64,000 nucleotides of DNA from the NCBI RefSeq assembly GCF_021018895.1, contig NC_079377.1:14329001-14393000 (forward strand), given 5' to 3'. Source of the stretch: Seriola aureovittata (Eukaryota; Chordata; Actinopteri; Carangiformes; Carangidae). A model generated the notes under the pieces. That model saw only the letters and a list, made by a program, of their open reading frames with translations, had not been told where the DNA came from and did no database searches. The position numbers and the translations under genes are program-made. How positions within the stretch are numbered: position 1 is the first letter of the stretch; each line of letters begins with the position of its first letter. This document shows, in pieces, positions 11,401 through 26,400 of this stretch.

Positions 11401-14400
11401 AAAGTAAAAGTGGGGAACAAGGAGGGTTATTAATGGTAACTGAATGCAGAAAGACTGACATCCTTGCTTAATTCTTATAAGTGAGTCACTTTTAGTTTAA
11501 ATTAAAACCGTAAAGTTCTTACTAATAATGAATCTTCAATATGGAGGTCTAAATAGAATAAGAGAGCTCTTATGGCTAAAAGTGGAGACACACAATAGCT
11601 CATATCATAAAAATACATCTCATTGTTCATCACATGGACTCATTTTAATTTTAAGCACCATTTTTAACAGTCTCTGAATAAAGTTTGTTCAGCACACAGA
11701 AATTCGGGGACTCAATTATAGGGACAATTAGATGTCAACTGGGATCATCTCACCAGGCAAGTCAATCTTAATTTCACTATGAAATTAAATGGCTGGAGAC
11801 TATAGCATTTTATGCATAGCAGATCCAATCTGGTGTGTCTACTAAAGGCAAATCAACAGTAAATTCAATTTTTTTGCTCAACTTCCCTTGTAAGGACGAG
11901 ACTGTCCATGAAATCACCAAGCCATGAAATTGTTCTGATGTTTTATTCCTGTTGATTTAAGACAAACTCAGATATGTGCCTTAAAACAGATGATTATATT
12001 GTGGGCAAGCAATGTAAATTTCGCCCAGAGGAAGGATGTTTATTGTCAGCATACATCACAGAAAGAGGTCGGTGATGTGATTTTTGTTTAGTATTTTTTC
12101 TCTGCTTTCCCCTGTCCTGTTTGTGCCTTGTAAATCCTTATCTGAAAAACGCATGCCTCTACAGTCAGGCAGCTCTGGACCACCCAGCACCAATCCTGGC
12201 TGCACCTGTTATCCAGTCACTTCATTTTTAATGAGCAGAAAGCACAAAAACATCACATCCCTTGTCGATGCCAGTGGATTAAATATGCAGAATGCGCTTG
12301 CTGCAGGTTCTGGCAGTCATTATTATGATGTTCATATGCACCACACTGATAATCTTTAGAGAACATTTGAGGGCAGGTTTACCTGAGATACCTCTACTCG
12401 CCTGCCTGATTTTAGCCTCTAGTCTCTTAAACTGGCCACAATCCAGCAGAACTTTAACACTTTCTGATCCTGGGTGCACTTGTCACTGACGCTTTTTTTT
12501 TTTTTTTTTTTTTATCATTTCATCATACTAGCATAGGAAACATAATTGTGGATAATGCCATCTGTAACACTGGAGCCAAATACTCAATTTAAGACTATCC
12601 AGACAGTAAATTATCATCACTAGCCCTGCGCTCAGTCTGGCTTCCCTATCGCAGAGCCGCTCCAATGCCCTGTGCTCTCTCATATTAGAAAAGGCTGCTG
12701 CTGATGCATTAATGCTATGAATGATGATAACAGCTAATCAGAAATCCATTAGTCTATCTAATCATGCTTTGTTCTGGCATGAGTCGTTCCTTATCGTGCT
12801 CCAGTTTCTCTATGAAGCTGCAAATGTCCAAAACTCCACTGGCAATGCAGATGGAGTGGATCTCGATCACCTCCGACAGGTCAGGGAGAGGTGGTCTGGT
12901 TGTTCGGGATTTGGACACGATACTGGCGTGCTGTGGGGTGTGTTGGCTGGTTACCAGAGGCTTAGGTGGGCTGTAATTGAGTAGAAGAAAAAAAGAAACA
13001 GCCTTTTATCATGCTCTGCTTGCACAGCTACAGCTGCTTCCCACTGCAGTATAATAGCCACAGCTGAAGGGCACAGGTGCCGCAGAGAGACAGGGAGAGG
13101 ATTTGACAAGTAGCAAGGAAAGGCGATAAATATCAATTTTCTTAGCAGATGCAATTGTGTATAAAATTGAATAAATGTATCTTCACCCAGAACTCTTCAT
13201 ACAGGTGTGAATAATAGTTGCAGACATAAACATGGGTCTTTAAGGCATCTTTTTGTACAGCATTCCCCCTTACAGGTGCCAGAAGCCCTTGTGAGCATTT
13301 CAGATGCATGACATGTTGCAGTGACCTGCTTCTGTGTCGGCTACACCTGGGAGTCGCAGTGGCAAATAGGTTGCTGGCTGCAAAACACACCTAAGATTCA
13401 GGAATCTCTATGTCAGATGCTTCAATGTCCTGCTGTAGTTACAAAACCTGTATATACAGTAAACAGTTCAGATATTAGCAGCGGTAAACGCCCCAAGATA
13501 CTTTTTCTTTGAAGAGTTGTGCATCGTGATGTTAGTTTATATAAATTCAGATGTAAAACAGGACCATTTGAAACTTAAGAGATTTGTTTAATAATTAACT
13601 CTCTTTTGCAAATGCACTACACCTCTTAAATGATTATGAGACTCTGTATGGCTTTTGAGATTCTGCAAGACAGGTTCAATAAAAAAGACCTTTTTCCCCC
13701 TGTTAAAACTAACAATAACTCTAAGTGGCAGTGGTTGTCTCTACAGTAAATGCCACCAAAGTGTTATTACCTTTGGGCTTGAGCCAGTTCCAGTCACAGC
13801 CAGTGACTGTGTGTGAGATGAGTTTCTGTAGACACAGTAGCAGATGCAAGAGAATTTGATTAGAAAATATAGAGGTGGTTGAAAATAACAGAGCAAATCC
13901 ATATTTTTAAGCACTAAGGAACACCAGAAAATGTTGACAGTAAAAAAGAACATGTACACATACGTACAGATATATGCACACATAAAAACCCACAGTGTAT
14001 TGTGTTGAGAAGCTTGTTTTGAAAGGAGCCGGTAGCTAAGAAGATCTCATGGTCAGACTCAAGATGTAACATGACTAGAGAGATTTCATTCATTGTCCAT
14101 TCATAGCTGAGCAACTGTAACTAGGCATGGCAGGTATGCCAAGCTTGTATTTCAACACATGTTGAAGCAGTGTGCATAAGGCTGTAGAAAGAGAGATACT
14201 ACACTGAAAAAAACTGCAGTGATGGTTTCTTATTTTACCCTCTCCAAAAACCAAAACTAGATAGCTAGAGGAGCAATTTTTTAAATGTGTGGTATCTCTA
14301 TGTAAATTAGGCTTAGATTGTTTGGATGTAATCAGGTCGGTCAGTGTTTGTTTATGTTGGACAGCACAGGGAAATAGTGTTCATCCTATCCTGGAAACAG

Positions 14401-17400
14401 TGGGCAGTCCCTGCTCTTCCTCACTTATCTCCATCTCCATCACCTTCATTCTTTATTTTTCTCTCTGTCTCCTCATCTTGTCCCGCGTCTCGTCCCCTCC
14501 CAAAGCTGAGCTGTGACTGATGCTTGTCTTTTAATTTTCGTCTATGTCCGTGAAGAGAGTAAATACGGGGTGAACTGATATTTAAATGCAAATGTTCCCC
14601 CTGCAAGGATAATCTTGCAGTGAATTAAAAAACATATATAGGGTTACCCCATTTTAACATACATTTCAATGCTTTACACAAACTGAATTGAAATGGATGG
14701 ATGTTTACTAGCTAGCTAGCTAATTCACTCAAGTGAAACTAAATCGCTGGCATTATAATGGACAGTCTGCCTGCCTGTCCGGTTTGTTGACATAAATAAA
14801 GAACCACCATGTTGTTATTGTGATTTTTGTTATTTTGTTGTGAGGACAAGATCATTCATTCCACCCACACACAAACATTGACGCTGGTGATCAAATGAGA
14901 ATCTATTCTATTATCTTACAGTATCTTTGTAGCACCAAAGCAGAGTTATTTTAGACTTTTATTATAAATATACCAGACCTCTGTGACCTCAGTGGTGGGT
15001 ACGGAGATGATTCGAGGAAGCCAAGATGAAAAGTTAGCGTGAGATCGTGTTGTCTGTCAATTGCGTGAGTTGGTAGCCCTCAACTAGTTTATTATATACA
15101 GTAGTGGCCTAATCTGGTCCAGAAGCAATTACACTACATTATTTTGTGGGGTTACACATTACGAACGTTCCCCACCCTGTAGAAGCTGGTCTTGGATGCT
15201 GCTTTATCAGACACTTTTGCTCTTTATTGGTTTTGGGAAAGTTTACACTTAAGCAACCCCAGCTAAACTTGTTATCGCTGCATTCAGCAAACAGGTGGTC
15301 CCCAATATAAAACCCCTTTTTCGTGTTATATTGAAACTGAAACAAAATGTTTGAAAATACAAGCAATAAAGCATAAGTTTCGCTCTTGCTTGTGCCTGCA
15401 TTTAAGCTAAGCAGTCAAACATGGTTATGTTAGAATAAAACAGTCTGATCTTACATGTTTTCTTGTAGTTATCATACATGGACTAACTATCTCTGCTCAC
15501 TGTAATACACAAACAGTGCTGTTTTTTAATGTCCATGTCTTCAATGTATTATCTGGTATGGATGCTGCTCGGGACATGCAGCTTAAGTCTCAGTCTTTTA
15601 GCACAACACCATGTAATGAAGCATTTCAACCAACTCACAGAGCTAACCTAGCTTGCGGCAACTGTAAAATCTGCCAGTGATAGTTATCGTGTCAGTCAGC
15701 AAGTAATTGTAAACTATGAGATTTGCCAGAATGGAAAGATTGATAGGTGTAGCAAAAGAAGGCTAAGGGAGTATACAATAGCATTGTGTATTCTCCAAAT
15801 TTAGAAAATCAATCAGCGTTCAAAAGAATTTGTAGCTGACAAATGATAGAGAAAGGAACACACCAACCCTGGGAATCTGTTTTTAAGAAATTTTAGCAGT
15901 ATTAGATATGAGTAAGCCAAATCACTGGACTTGTTATGGAACCAGAAATTACAGCCAGTCTGCCTTTTCCACAAGACGAGCCAGGTTTCAGTCCGCTGTT
16001 GCTGCTGAACTGGTTGCGATTCTCTTATTCGATTACATTGTTCTAGAGTCCCCTGTCTCAAATCATCGGCTGATTCTTATCCTTCTTTTAGCCCCTACCA
16101 AGGAAACTTCATCGATTTTCCATTGTTGTACACGTCTGTTTTTGAGTTGAGCTCTGTGTTTTCAGTGAAGTGTGAAGGTTCTCACTGTTTGTACCAGATT
16201 CTCCAGTGAGTTGCAGACTGTTTTCTTATTCCCTCCAGGGCCCCGAGAGGCACAAGGACTGATTTTATTTATAGATAGTGAGTACAGGGCTGGCATGAGT
16301 GCACAGAGACTTTGTGGACTAAGTGTGATTTTTTTATAGCTGTATCTGTGTGCGTGTGTTGTATGTGTATGCTGTGTGTATTGTGAAGTGATAACAATGA
16401 AGTAAGAAGGTTTAAGAACCCAGAACCCATCAATATTTCTGCCTAATTCAATGAAAACAGCCCTTTTTTGTCCTGTACCCTTGAATATGTATGTAGTGAA
16501 ATGGAAAAGGCAATTCACTGTTTACATACTTGAGTGCAATTTTCAGCCAGGCTTTTGAATTTCATTTTTTATCAATCCTTTCCTGTCACACTATATCTGA
16601 GGTCACTCGTATCTACTTGAGTGTGCAGAGTGACATAGAGCCCGTCTTGCACGAGGCAAGGAATTATTATGTATAAAGCACAATATGTATAGTCGTCACA
16701 GTAAGTGTCTCGCCATTGAGTGCAGACATAAATTAATACCTTTCGTCCACCACCTTCAGTGTGAAAGAGATTACTCATGTATGAACCGGTATTGTGAAGT
16801 GCAATGAAAACAGTGCCTATTCATCTGTCAAAGTATGTTTTGAGGTACAAATGGAAATCTCTCTGCAAACTGAAGTATAAGAAATATGTAAATTATTCAT
16901 TCTAAATTTGATTTTCAACACTGGGTAGGTTGTAATTGCTTTTTTTTTAATGAAACCTGGTGCATCTATTGTATCACACATACAAAGTACATTTGGAAGT
17001 GTTGGACGTGTGGATTGAGCATGATTGTCTGCACCCCCCTGTTAAAATGCTCCCATGAGGCACACAGTGAAGAAACATGCAGGAAAACCAGCTGAGACTT
17101 TCCTGCCATGAGGTCCACAATCATTCTGTTTGTAGTGTGTTTTATTTGTGTCCTCTGGTTTAATGGCCTCATGTTGTGAAATACTATGGAAAAACCACAG
17201 GAAATACGTGTGTGTACTTCTCTTTCTACCCTAGGAAGCCTGCTTAAAGACTTGCTCTACAAATGTAAATAAGGCCTTTTCTACCACTTTAGCTTCATTA
17301 TTTAATCCTTTGTTAACAGAGGTAACCTCAAACACACAATTTACATACAAATATGCACATACAAAAATATATACAGTGATTTCATATGAAAGAAAACAGC

Positions 17401-20400
17401 TATGAGTAGCATTCAAAATGTTTGCATATCATGTTTTTAAAGGTCCAGAAGAAATGAGAGGTTTAAATTTCTAAACTTTTTGTTACATATTTAAAACCAG
17501 TTTGACTGTTCCCTCTGTTTGAACTGAGGGATTATTAGAAAAAGGAGCTCTGTAATAATGAAGCCAAGCTCGCAGTCACTAGACCTCGAGTGTCAGACAA
17601 ATGTCAAAGCATATAATGACATAAGGTAGTCATGGAAAAACGAAGTTCAGAACTGTAAACCCCAGAGTCAAAATATATCAGTGGTGTACAGATACTGTAT
17701 ATTACAAAAAACAGAGGACAAATCAATACAAAAATCTATCAGAGTAATTATTCTGAAATCAAATCAAAGTCTTATGTTTAAACCCACAGGGTTTAGAGTA
17801 TCGAATGTAGCACAGGGCTCTTTTTTCTCTGTGTCTGTCATCTTGGCAACACATGTTCAAGACCTTGCGGAGAAAGGAAACACTGAAGGTTTATTAAAAT
17901 TTCAGTGTCAGTTCAATTTTATTTGAATCATTTTTTTTGAATCAACAGGAAAGAAAGGAAAACGGACAAATAAGCATAATTTGGGTTATAGAAATAATCA
18001 TTTTCTGCGGGTCAACACCTCGGATTTATTTTGAGCCTACTAGTGGGGAACCACTGGTCTGTATCATTGCTCCATCCCCACCCTTATTTTGTCCATCGAT
18101 CTGCTTCCCAAAAGTCCTCCCAGCTCTCTTACATAAGCTTTGTACTTGACTCCGTCCTGTAAGGGAAGCAGACCAGACTTTCAGCATTTGATGCTCCGCC
18201 TCTGCTCTGCAATCCTCAAGCATCAGCTCAGAGCCCTGTGTGCATGCAGAAATGCAGGAATCGGTGGGCTTGCTTCCCGTGCCCTGAAGCTTAATGTGCA
18301 TGAAGATAAGTGGAGGACATACAGGATGAGAATATTGTTGTGGCTGTTTTGTTTCATCTCAGGCATGTCTCATGTGATCTGTAAACCAAAGCCGAGATGC
18401 TGTGAGTCTTTATGTTGGTCTCTAGGTGGGAGGAAGCAATACGATGCTGTATGTAGCATCCCTGTTAAAGAGAACCTCAGGGAGATATCTTTTTTTTTTT
18501 TTTATCAGCTTTATTTCATCAGATTTTGGGGTTATATTTTGTACAACAGTATCCAGCAGAGTGTATTTCAGTGGTGTGCTTCCACAAGATTATCCCTGGT
18601 GTATCTATAATAAAAAATCAGTACATGAATATGTCTTGTAAAGAAACACTATTTAAAAAAAAGAAAGAAAAGAAACTGCACTTTTTGAATGCTGAACCCA
18701 CTGCAAGGCTTTTTTTTCTCAATTATAAAATGAAATTAATCTTAGTGCCAGGATGATCAAGCATCCCCATACACAGGCTGCAAGCCTCAGTCACTACTTG
18801 CACTCTGTTTGTAATTCTTCAATTTACATGACTGGCAGTTAGTTTGGTAATATACAAAAGGTGATCAGGTGGGAGAAGGCAAAAGCTTCTGTCAGTGTAC
18901 AGCTATTTCCTGGAGGCAGTACGTTCCAGTGTAAACTCGATTTTTATCAAAGTCAGAAAAATACCAATACAAAATATCTGATCATTCATTTTGGGCCAGC
19001 ATTAATCAGGATGTTTTGTTGCTTACTGATGAGCTACTTGATGCTTTCCATATCCTCATTGTACAGGGTCATCTTCCTTGTGCCCTCATCTGTCAGTGGC
19101 TCTCCTCTTTGAAGGGGTTCTTGTATTTGCATAAGGACCTTTTGGTGTCGACAGAGTTGACTGGGAAGAGAATGAAAAGGGGGACTTTAAAAACCAGAAG
19201 TGGTGGGCACGCAGCCCGGTCCTCAATGAAAGTCTGGAGGGAGATTATAGGAAGCTGGACCTTCCGTGTAGAGTCTCATTGTGCAAAGCAGGTGACGGTC
19301 GGCTCAAACCCTCGAACGTCAGCATCAGTCATTACAGCAAGTACCAAAAAACAACATATGTATACACTCAAGTGACAAAGCCCTCTAGAGACTGTAGTAA
19401 TTGGGACTCTTGCCCATTGGGAGCAAAGGAGGAAACACTATGACGTTCTTATGTAGCCGCAAAGTCTGGAGAGGGAGGAGATTGGGGTGGATGGATGAGT
19501 CAACAACATGTCAGAGTTTAGCAGAGGAGATCGCTATCAGTTTCCTGTTTACTACCAACAGGCAATGTTGACGATGAAGGTGTCCCAACGGTAACAAAAA
19601 AGTCCTTTGAACCCAAACCGCGATGACGTATTTTGTGCTTTTAATTGGTTGATATTTTTACACAATCTTTATTTAAAAAGACAAGTTTTGAGATTTCATT
19701 CTGTAGGAAACTACACACTCGGCTGCCCTCCTTTGATCGAACCAGAACCACAGTTTGGTTTCTCATCCGGGAACAGGTACACAGAAATCACTTTTTTTCA
19801 ATTCAAATCACTTTGAAATTTTGGAACTGGCTTACATTTACTGACCGGGATCTCCCTTGATGCTTGCATTTACTTTGCAGCAGCTCTGAGGCTTTTTCAC
19901 CTCACTCATAAAAAGCTTTTGGGCAGGAAAACACTGTTATACATGAAAACCGGAGACTGGGGTGTGTGCGAGCTGAAATTGGTTATTGCGTAAATTTCAT
20001 GACCCTTGGTGCTTTTTTTTTTTTTTTTTTTTTTTTTGATGCAGAGTGCGGGATGTACATCGTGGCTGTCTGCTGTTCTGCATGGGTTGACAAATCCACT
20101 GAAGGCAGATATTAACAGTAATTGTGAGAAAAGGTCAAGTATAAACCTTCATCCGGCAGATGAGTCGCACAGATCTCCACATGAGTGTTATTACTGTGTC
20201 CTTTGTTACTGACGAACACAGAGTGCGTCTGACAGCTGACATTTACCCAGAAACACCTGTCAGACACACACACACGACCTGTCAGATAGACACACACACA
20301 CCTGTACATTCATTTCAACGAGTTTTCTGTTTGTTCTTCTTTTTCTGTCCACCCCGTGAGCACGACCTCTTGTCCTTCACATATTTTGTTTTAAGAGATC

Positions 20401-23400
20401 TCTGTGACACTGCTCAGTTCCTCTGGAGTTGAGTCCAATGCTATAGTGAAGAGTCTCATCGGGTGCACAGATATGAGGGATTGTGATCTGTCAATCAGTA
20501 CTGTGGAGCTCGGCAGCAGGGTGAACAGTCTGCCTTGTTTGATGCAGATGGTAAGCTTCCTCTTTTAACAAGAGGAGATCTGATCTGATGTTATCAGGTA
20601 AATCACAGAGATCCTGGACGCGGCTGAGCGTTTTCATCCTCTCATCCCGCTTCCTTTAATCACTCCTGTGTAAAAACCAGCAGCCTTTTCAGAACTTTGG
20701 TCTGTGAGTCATATTTTAAAGCTATGTATCTTCTTTGCTGTGTGTTAAACTTGTCACCGTGCTCCTGCGTTTCATGCTCAATTTCACTGTACACTCAGGA
20801 GAATTTATTTTCCCCGAATACATTTTCTGCAGCCTTTCTTTTATGAAATCATTGATTTCCAGTCCTGTCAGCGCAGCAGGACACGTTCCTCATCGGTCCT
20901 GGCAGAAACACAAATACAGAAAGGCTGCTAAATAATGCAGGAGCTGAAGCATCAATAAAGGAGACATGGGAGGCGTTAGATTAATGGCCAGGTCGTAAAC
21001 TCTTTGAGGTCTTACCCTGCTAATGCCTGACTCCATTAGGCCCAAACAAGGTTAAACTGCATAACTGACAATCATTCATGAAGCTCAACTGGGGGGTGTT
21101 GAGTTAAAATCCAGACACGAGCCAGTTTACTAGAAGTGATTTTTCTGTCATTGAGGAGGGTAAATGAGCTCAGCGCTGCAGCGAGCAGAGGATGATCAGA
21201 GCGACAGTGGTGCAGCTTGGTGGATTTCCACGCTTGAGCGAAGTGCTTGCCAGCGATGAAAATATTTACCTCTGTGAAATAAAACTGTGAGGGTCAAAGA
21301 AGAAGGTCCCAGCTTTCATGAGGGCTGCTTATTTCACGTGTTGTGTCAGGATTTATCGCCTTCCAGGGAGCTGTTTGGCACACGCTTCCAGGACAGTAAA
21401 TGTTTACGGTGATGAGTAAGTCATCGCTAAGGGGGGATGCGGGGGAGGGGCTCGATTGTAAATATCTTGAAATGACTCATGTTTATTATTTCAGACACAG
21501 CAATATGCTCAAAAAGCTTTACATCTGTATTGTCTGGTGTGGAATCCCTTTACGTTAGAAGAAAACACAATCAGAAATGTGTCAAATTTAATGCACTTAC
21601 CCCTTTGAGTTTTGGGGTTCATTAAGGATGTTCTCAGTTTCAGCATTAAAGATCCATACTCATTGTATGATTTTTCTCCACTTTCTCTATATTTGTTTGA
21701 TATTAAAGGCCCTGATAACATATTTCTTTATCAGCTTCTCGCTATGAGTGGTGAGATCTGATAAGAATATGCAAAAATCTGCTAAAGCTAAAAAGTTCAT
21801 CTTGTTTTTGTTTCTTGTTTTATTTTTTTAACTTGCATTTCTCACTGATTTACATTGATGTCATGTATTTCCATGCACCAAATAAGAGTTTAGCAACATT
21901 TGAACAAAATGTGATAACAGTTGTGGGGTTGTTTTCTTATGTTACCAGGCTACTGTCAGTCAAATCTTGACAACGTCCACAAAATCTTGATGAAGCACAT
22001 AATCTGACGTTTTTCAGAATTTGTGACTGTTGCTTAATTAGTCATGAATATTTAAGGTTGTGAAGAAGCTTTATTTAAAATGAACATAAAAGTCCTTCTT
22101 GTGTCCTTGAACGCAGCTCAATGCCCTGTATCTAAATTTACGCTTTTCTTCTTCACTAATACTGGCTCTTTTCTCTCCTTTTGCTGTCATTTCACCAGGA
22201 GGTAGAGGTCAGTTCTCTCTGTTTTTTCTTCAACGCTCCTCCAGCTGCCTTTGTACAATGTCTTTTTCATTCTTGACTCATTTCCTTTTCTTTTTATGTG
22301 ACTTTATCTCTACTTCTCCATCCATCTTCTGTCTTTTTCTTTTTTACAACATCTCCTTCAAGTTGCCCATTTTAATTAGAACGATTAATGTTCTAATTAA
22401 GGGGGGGGGGGGGGGGGCAGAGCACTTAAAAGGCAGCTCACCCCCCCGATGCCATATGTCTCACATATAGGCACTGGGTGCAGATTTGTCAGACTCATTT
22501 CCATACAGATGTACAGCCACAGTTTATACCCGCCCATCTCCAGTGTGTCTCACTTAGCTAATTATCATGCTGTAAGACTAATGTACACATTATAGTCAGT
22601 GTGCAATGATAATGTAAACTACTTCACTTCTCCTCTGTGGAGATGACAGAGTGTTAATGTGTTATGCTATCAACAGCACTATGCGCTCAGGCCTGCATTG
22701 TGAATTACCTGGATCCTCATTCCCTGTAGTTGCTGATCAATTATTGTTTTCTTCATGTTTCTGCAGGATGATTATGTTCGTACCTGGGATGAAAATCAAG
22801 GTTCTAATGACAGTAAGTCTCAAATCACCATCTCATCTCTTTCTCACTGTGTGGTTAGTTAAGTCCCTGAATGCCATTTAATATAAGTGTTTTGTTGGGA
22901 TTTGCTAGATTAACAGGCTCATATATATGGGATTACAATTTAGCCTCAATCCTGTAACATTTCAAGCACAAAAAGAGTTTTTTTTTGCAACCACATTAAT
23001 TATATAATATATAATCTGTACTCCATAAAATCCAGTTTAGTTTCTTAATCTAGTTTTATTAAACATAATGAACATCCAAATAATTGGGCACAAAATAGAT
23101 TTTTGTTTGCTCAGATTAGTTAGATTATTCTGTCTGCTTGATAAGAATTTCTCTGTACAAAATATACCATATTGGCCCAAGTATAAGTAACAGTGATTAT
23201 AAGAAAAAAAAGAGACATATTATTTGTCTTAGAATAAGATTGTCCTCCTCCATGACGTTTTTTTTCTCAAACAAGCCATGACGCAACACAAAAAACAAGG
23301 CCAGTGAGTTATGCTAAATCGAGAACACAAATTATGATATTGTGGCCAAGATTTATTTCTGTTCTGTTTATATTTTCTGTCCATTCTGCCCACTTCCCCT

Positions 23401-26400
23401 GTATAAAACAGTAATTTATGTGATTTCAAAATGTTTCATCACATGCTCAGGATTGAGGCACAAACATAATTTCACACACAGTGGCCAAATACGAAAAAGA
23501 GCAGACTTTGGTTTAATTGCTTGGGATGCATGCTGAGGCAGTGAAAGCAAAGCCACATGATTTATTGAAACAGAGCGTCATTAGCCTGTACTGTAGCATG
23601 GAGACAGAATCTGTGGCCTGTATTTGAACTGTGATGCCTCCCAGACCGTCACTGGTTCATCCTATTAGATGGCGTTATTCTCTGTTTATATTCTGGGGTC
23701 AGACGCTCGCTGTCCACAGTTGTAGTGATTCCCCAGCAAAAAGGTTGAAAGATGTTAGCGCTCTGTTTTATCTGCTTTCGTGGATCTGATGTGCCTCCCC
23801 CAGGAGATGCTAAACGCTGGCCCGACTTCAACCCGTCACCACGTTCTTCTGCTTCCTCATTTTTTTCTCTTTCCTTGCTGCACTTGAGCAGGAGCCGTGC
23901 GAAAAGGCTGACTGTCTGAGGTCTGCTACTCCAGCCTTAATTGAGCCGCTGCAAGATGAAGTCATGACACAGAGTCGTGTCCTCAACCATTGTCGCTTGA
24001 TTTGCAGCTTAAATGAAGTCAGCTGAATGGCAGAGTCGATTAGCGCAGTTTCCAAAGGCTTAATGAAGGACTAATTATGGCTTCCAATGAAAGGACCAGG
24101 GAGAGATGTAAAAGCAGCAGAAGAGAGTGAGACAGGGTTGGGGGGCTAATATGCAGTGATTTAGTGTAAAGCAACTGACATCAACATTATTCCTGCCAGT
24201 TCTAAGTGATATTGTGGACTGGACGGAGAAAGCGAGCTGACTGGTGTAGGAGTGTATCATAGGATGAAAATGGAAAAAAGTGAAAGGATGTCTTTGTGCT
24301 CTGTTCATCTGTAAAGAGGTTTGTTCACTAGGAAGAATACAAAGCGGACGTCATTAGGCGAGACAAGATACAGACTCAGAAACAAGGCCACTGCACACTC
24401 AGGTGATTAATTTATATCAAACATAAATGAGCTGTGTAATCTCTGAATATGTGAGACTGTATTTTGATCTTCATTTATATTTTTGAATATAAAACGAAAC
24501 AGTCTTTCAAGCTGTGATTTTCTGTATTTGCAATACAGAAACATTCCCCTCAGTCTAACTACACTATAAATTCCTGGTAAAAGAAATTGCATTTAAGGCA
24601 ATGCTGGAATTTCAAGCTCTAAGTAGTCATTTGTTGTAAGGAGAAGTGTAAGGTGTCTTAGTAAGAGCCATGAGCCTCCAGAGCAACTTCAGTGCCCTTT
24701 GGCATAGATTCTACAAGTGTCTGAAAATATACTAGGATTAAACATTCTTCTTTCTGATTTGGTGTTTTGATGATGGTGGCATAGTATGCTTTCTAAACAT
24801 CCATCTAAAAATATTAATGATGCTTTCAAATAACCTCTGACCTTTATTATCCTAGGAATTAAGTCAGTATTGGACAATTCTGCATCCGATGATTAACTTC
24901 CAATGGCAACATTCCTGCTCATGCAGTAAGCACTGCCCTTGACTGGATGTAGTGAGGTGGGGTGGTGGATGTGTAACTTTCCCTAACCTGAACCAAGTGT
25001 TTTAGTTGTATAACCCTAATCATACCTTAACTGTGTATTATTTACCATAGTACCATAATGCTATCTGTGTGCAAATATCACAGAATAAAAAAAAGCATAT
25101 TGGCATTGGATGATAAAAAAATTTTTACATTGATCATAAGCCTGGGTTTTGCAGTCTTACAATACTGACGGCAATACAGTTGAAATAATACACCAGCTCA
25201 AGCTAACTCACATAGATCAACTTCACAAGTGGTATCTCTATAATGTAGGGGTTCAACAGTGTGTGCTCAGCTTTTATGAAACTTTACCAAAGTTTTATAG
25301 GCTTGCCTCAGGTTGTCAGATGAATGGTACTTCATTACTTTCATTTCACACAGCATAAAGCTCTTCATCTATCTATATCCCTTTCTCTCGTTTTGACATG
25401 AGGGTGCTATCTCTCGCCATTGATCTGCCTTCCTTTATGAGAGGCCTAATGAAGCGAAGGAGGAAAAAGAGGAAATTTGTCCCTCTGAGACAACACTAAA
25501 TCAGTGTGATATCTTCACTCCCGAGCTTAGGCGAGCCTACAGGCCTCATTTCTCATCCCCGCCATGTAGAGCAAGACGGAGCTTTTGAACTGTCAACGCT
25601 CCTTACACACAGACAGTCAACGGCAACAACAGACTGAGGTGGAAATTTGCATTCATACACCGGAGAGGCTGACTCCACTTCAGCCAGCGCTGTGCTGTGC
25701 TAAGTGTAGAGAGAGGTCAGGTAATTTCCAATGGATCTCTACAGTCAATTCATCAGTCCACCGGCTGATTCAATCACCTCACTCTTAAGACAGTAAACAC
25801 TGCAGGAGAGCATCTGTAATTTGCACTTGTAAGAACAAACAGGTGTACATGCACGGCCACACATGAACAACCATACCAACACTACAAGCACTTGTGTTAT
25901 GCACTCACAGAGGACCTGATCTTTTTTAAACATGCACTTTTAAAGAGTATCTTGGCTTTCTAGAAGCTTATCTCAGCCAGAGAGCCCCGGTGAATGGTGA
26001 ATGGACACTTTCTGGCAAATCAATGGTTGAGATCAATGGCAGACACTAAGGGGATAGGAAAACACGCTGAGTCCACACTCAGCAAGGTCTGGAGTTTAAT
26101 ACCTCTTGAGGCTATTGATAGATATTGGTGCTAAGGCAGCCCACACACACATATGGTAGATTGCCATCAAACACCTTGTTGAAAGCTCCAGCTGGATGTC
26201 TGCCCCCCCCCCCCCCCCCCGCCTCAATAGAACCTCAAGACGATGGAGCAGCTCTTTTATTTTTTGGAAGAATCCAACCTTCTGTAAGACATCTCCGAAT
26301 TTATTATGCGTTTTTTACTCAACAATAATCCAATAAAGCAGACTCTTCCCCCACCAGGGAGTCTGCCCAGTTCTTCCTTCACACTGTACACATCTTGTGT

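Larger units (their letters stand above)
8626..22198 (+). other. spock2 intron 1 (13.6 kb)
   Basis: No coding exon was found here. It holds a repeat at about 19.2-19.6 kb, T runs at 12493-12513 and 20013-20037, short GT and CA runs (near 10.40, 11.08, 20.26 kb) and otherwise unique AT-rich DNA. A long first intron in a brain-expressed gene is a likely place for enhancers, but I cannot identify any without alignment. The longest frames, for example near 18.1-18.6 kb, show no family resemblance. Confidence 0.6.

Noticed and set aside
18140..18610. 156-codon open frame in spock2 intron 1
   Set aside because: No family resemblance, low-complexity ends including a poly-T-encoded Phe run, no splice-site support, and it lies wholly inside an intron.
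19290..19330. B-box-like sequence suggesting a tRNA gene or tRNA-derived SINE
   Set aside because: No matching A box at the proper distance and no cloverleaf could be drawn.
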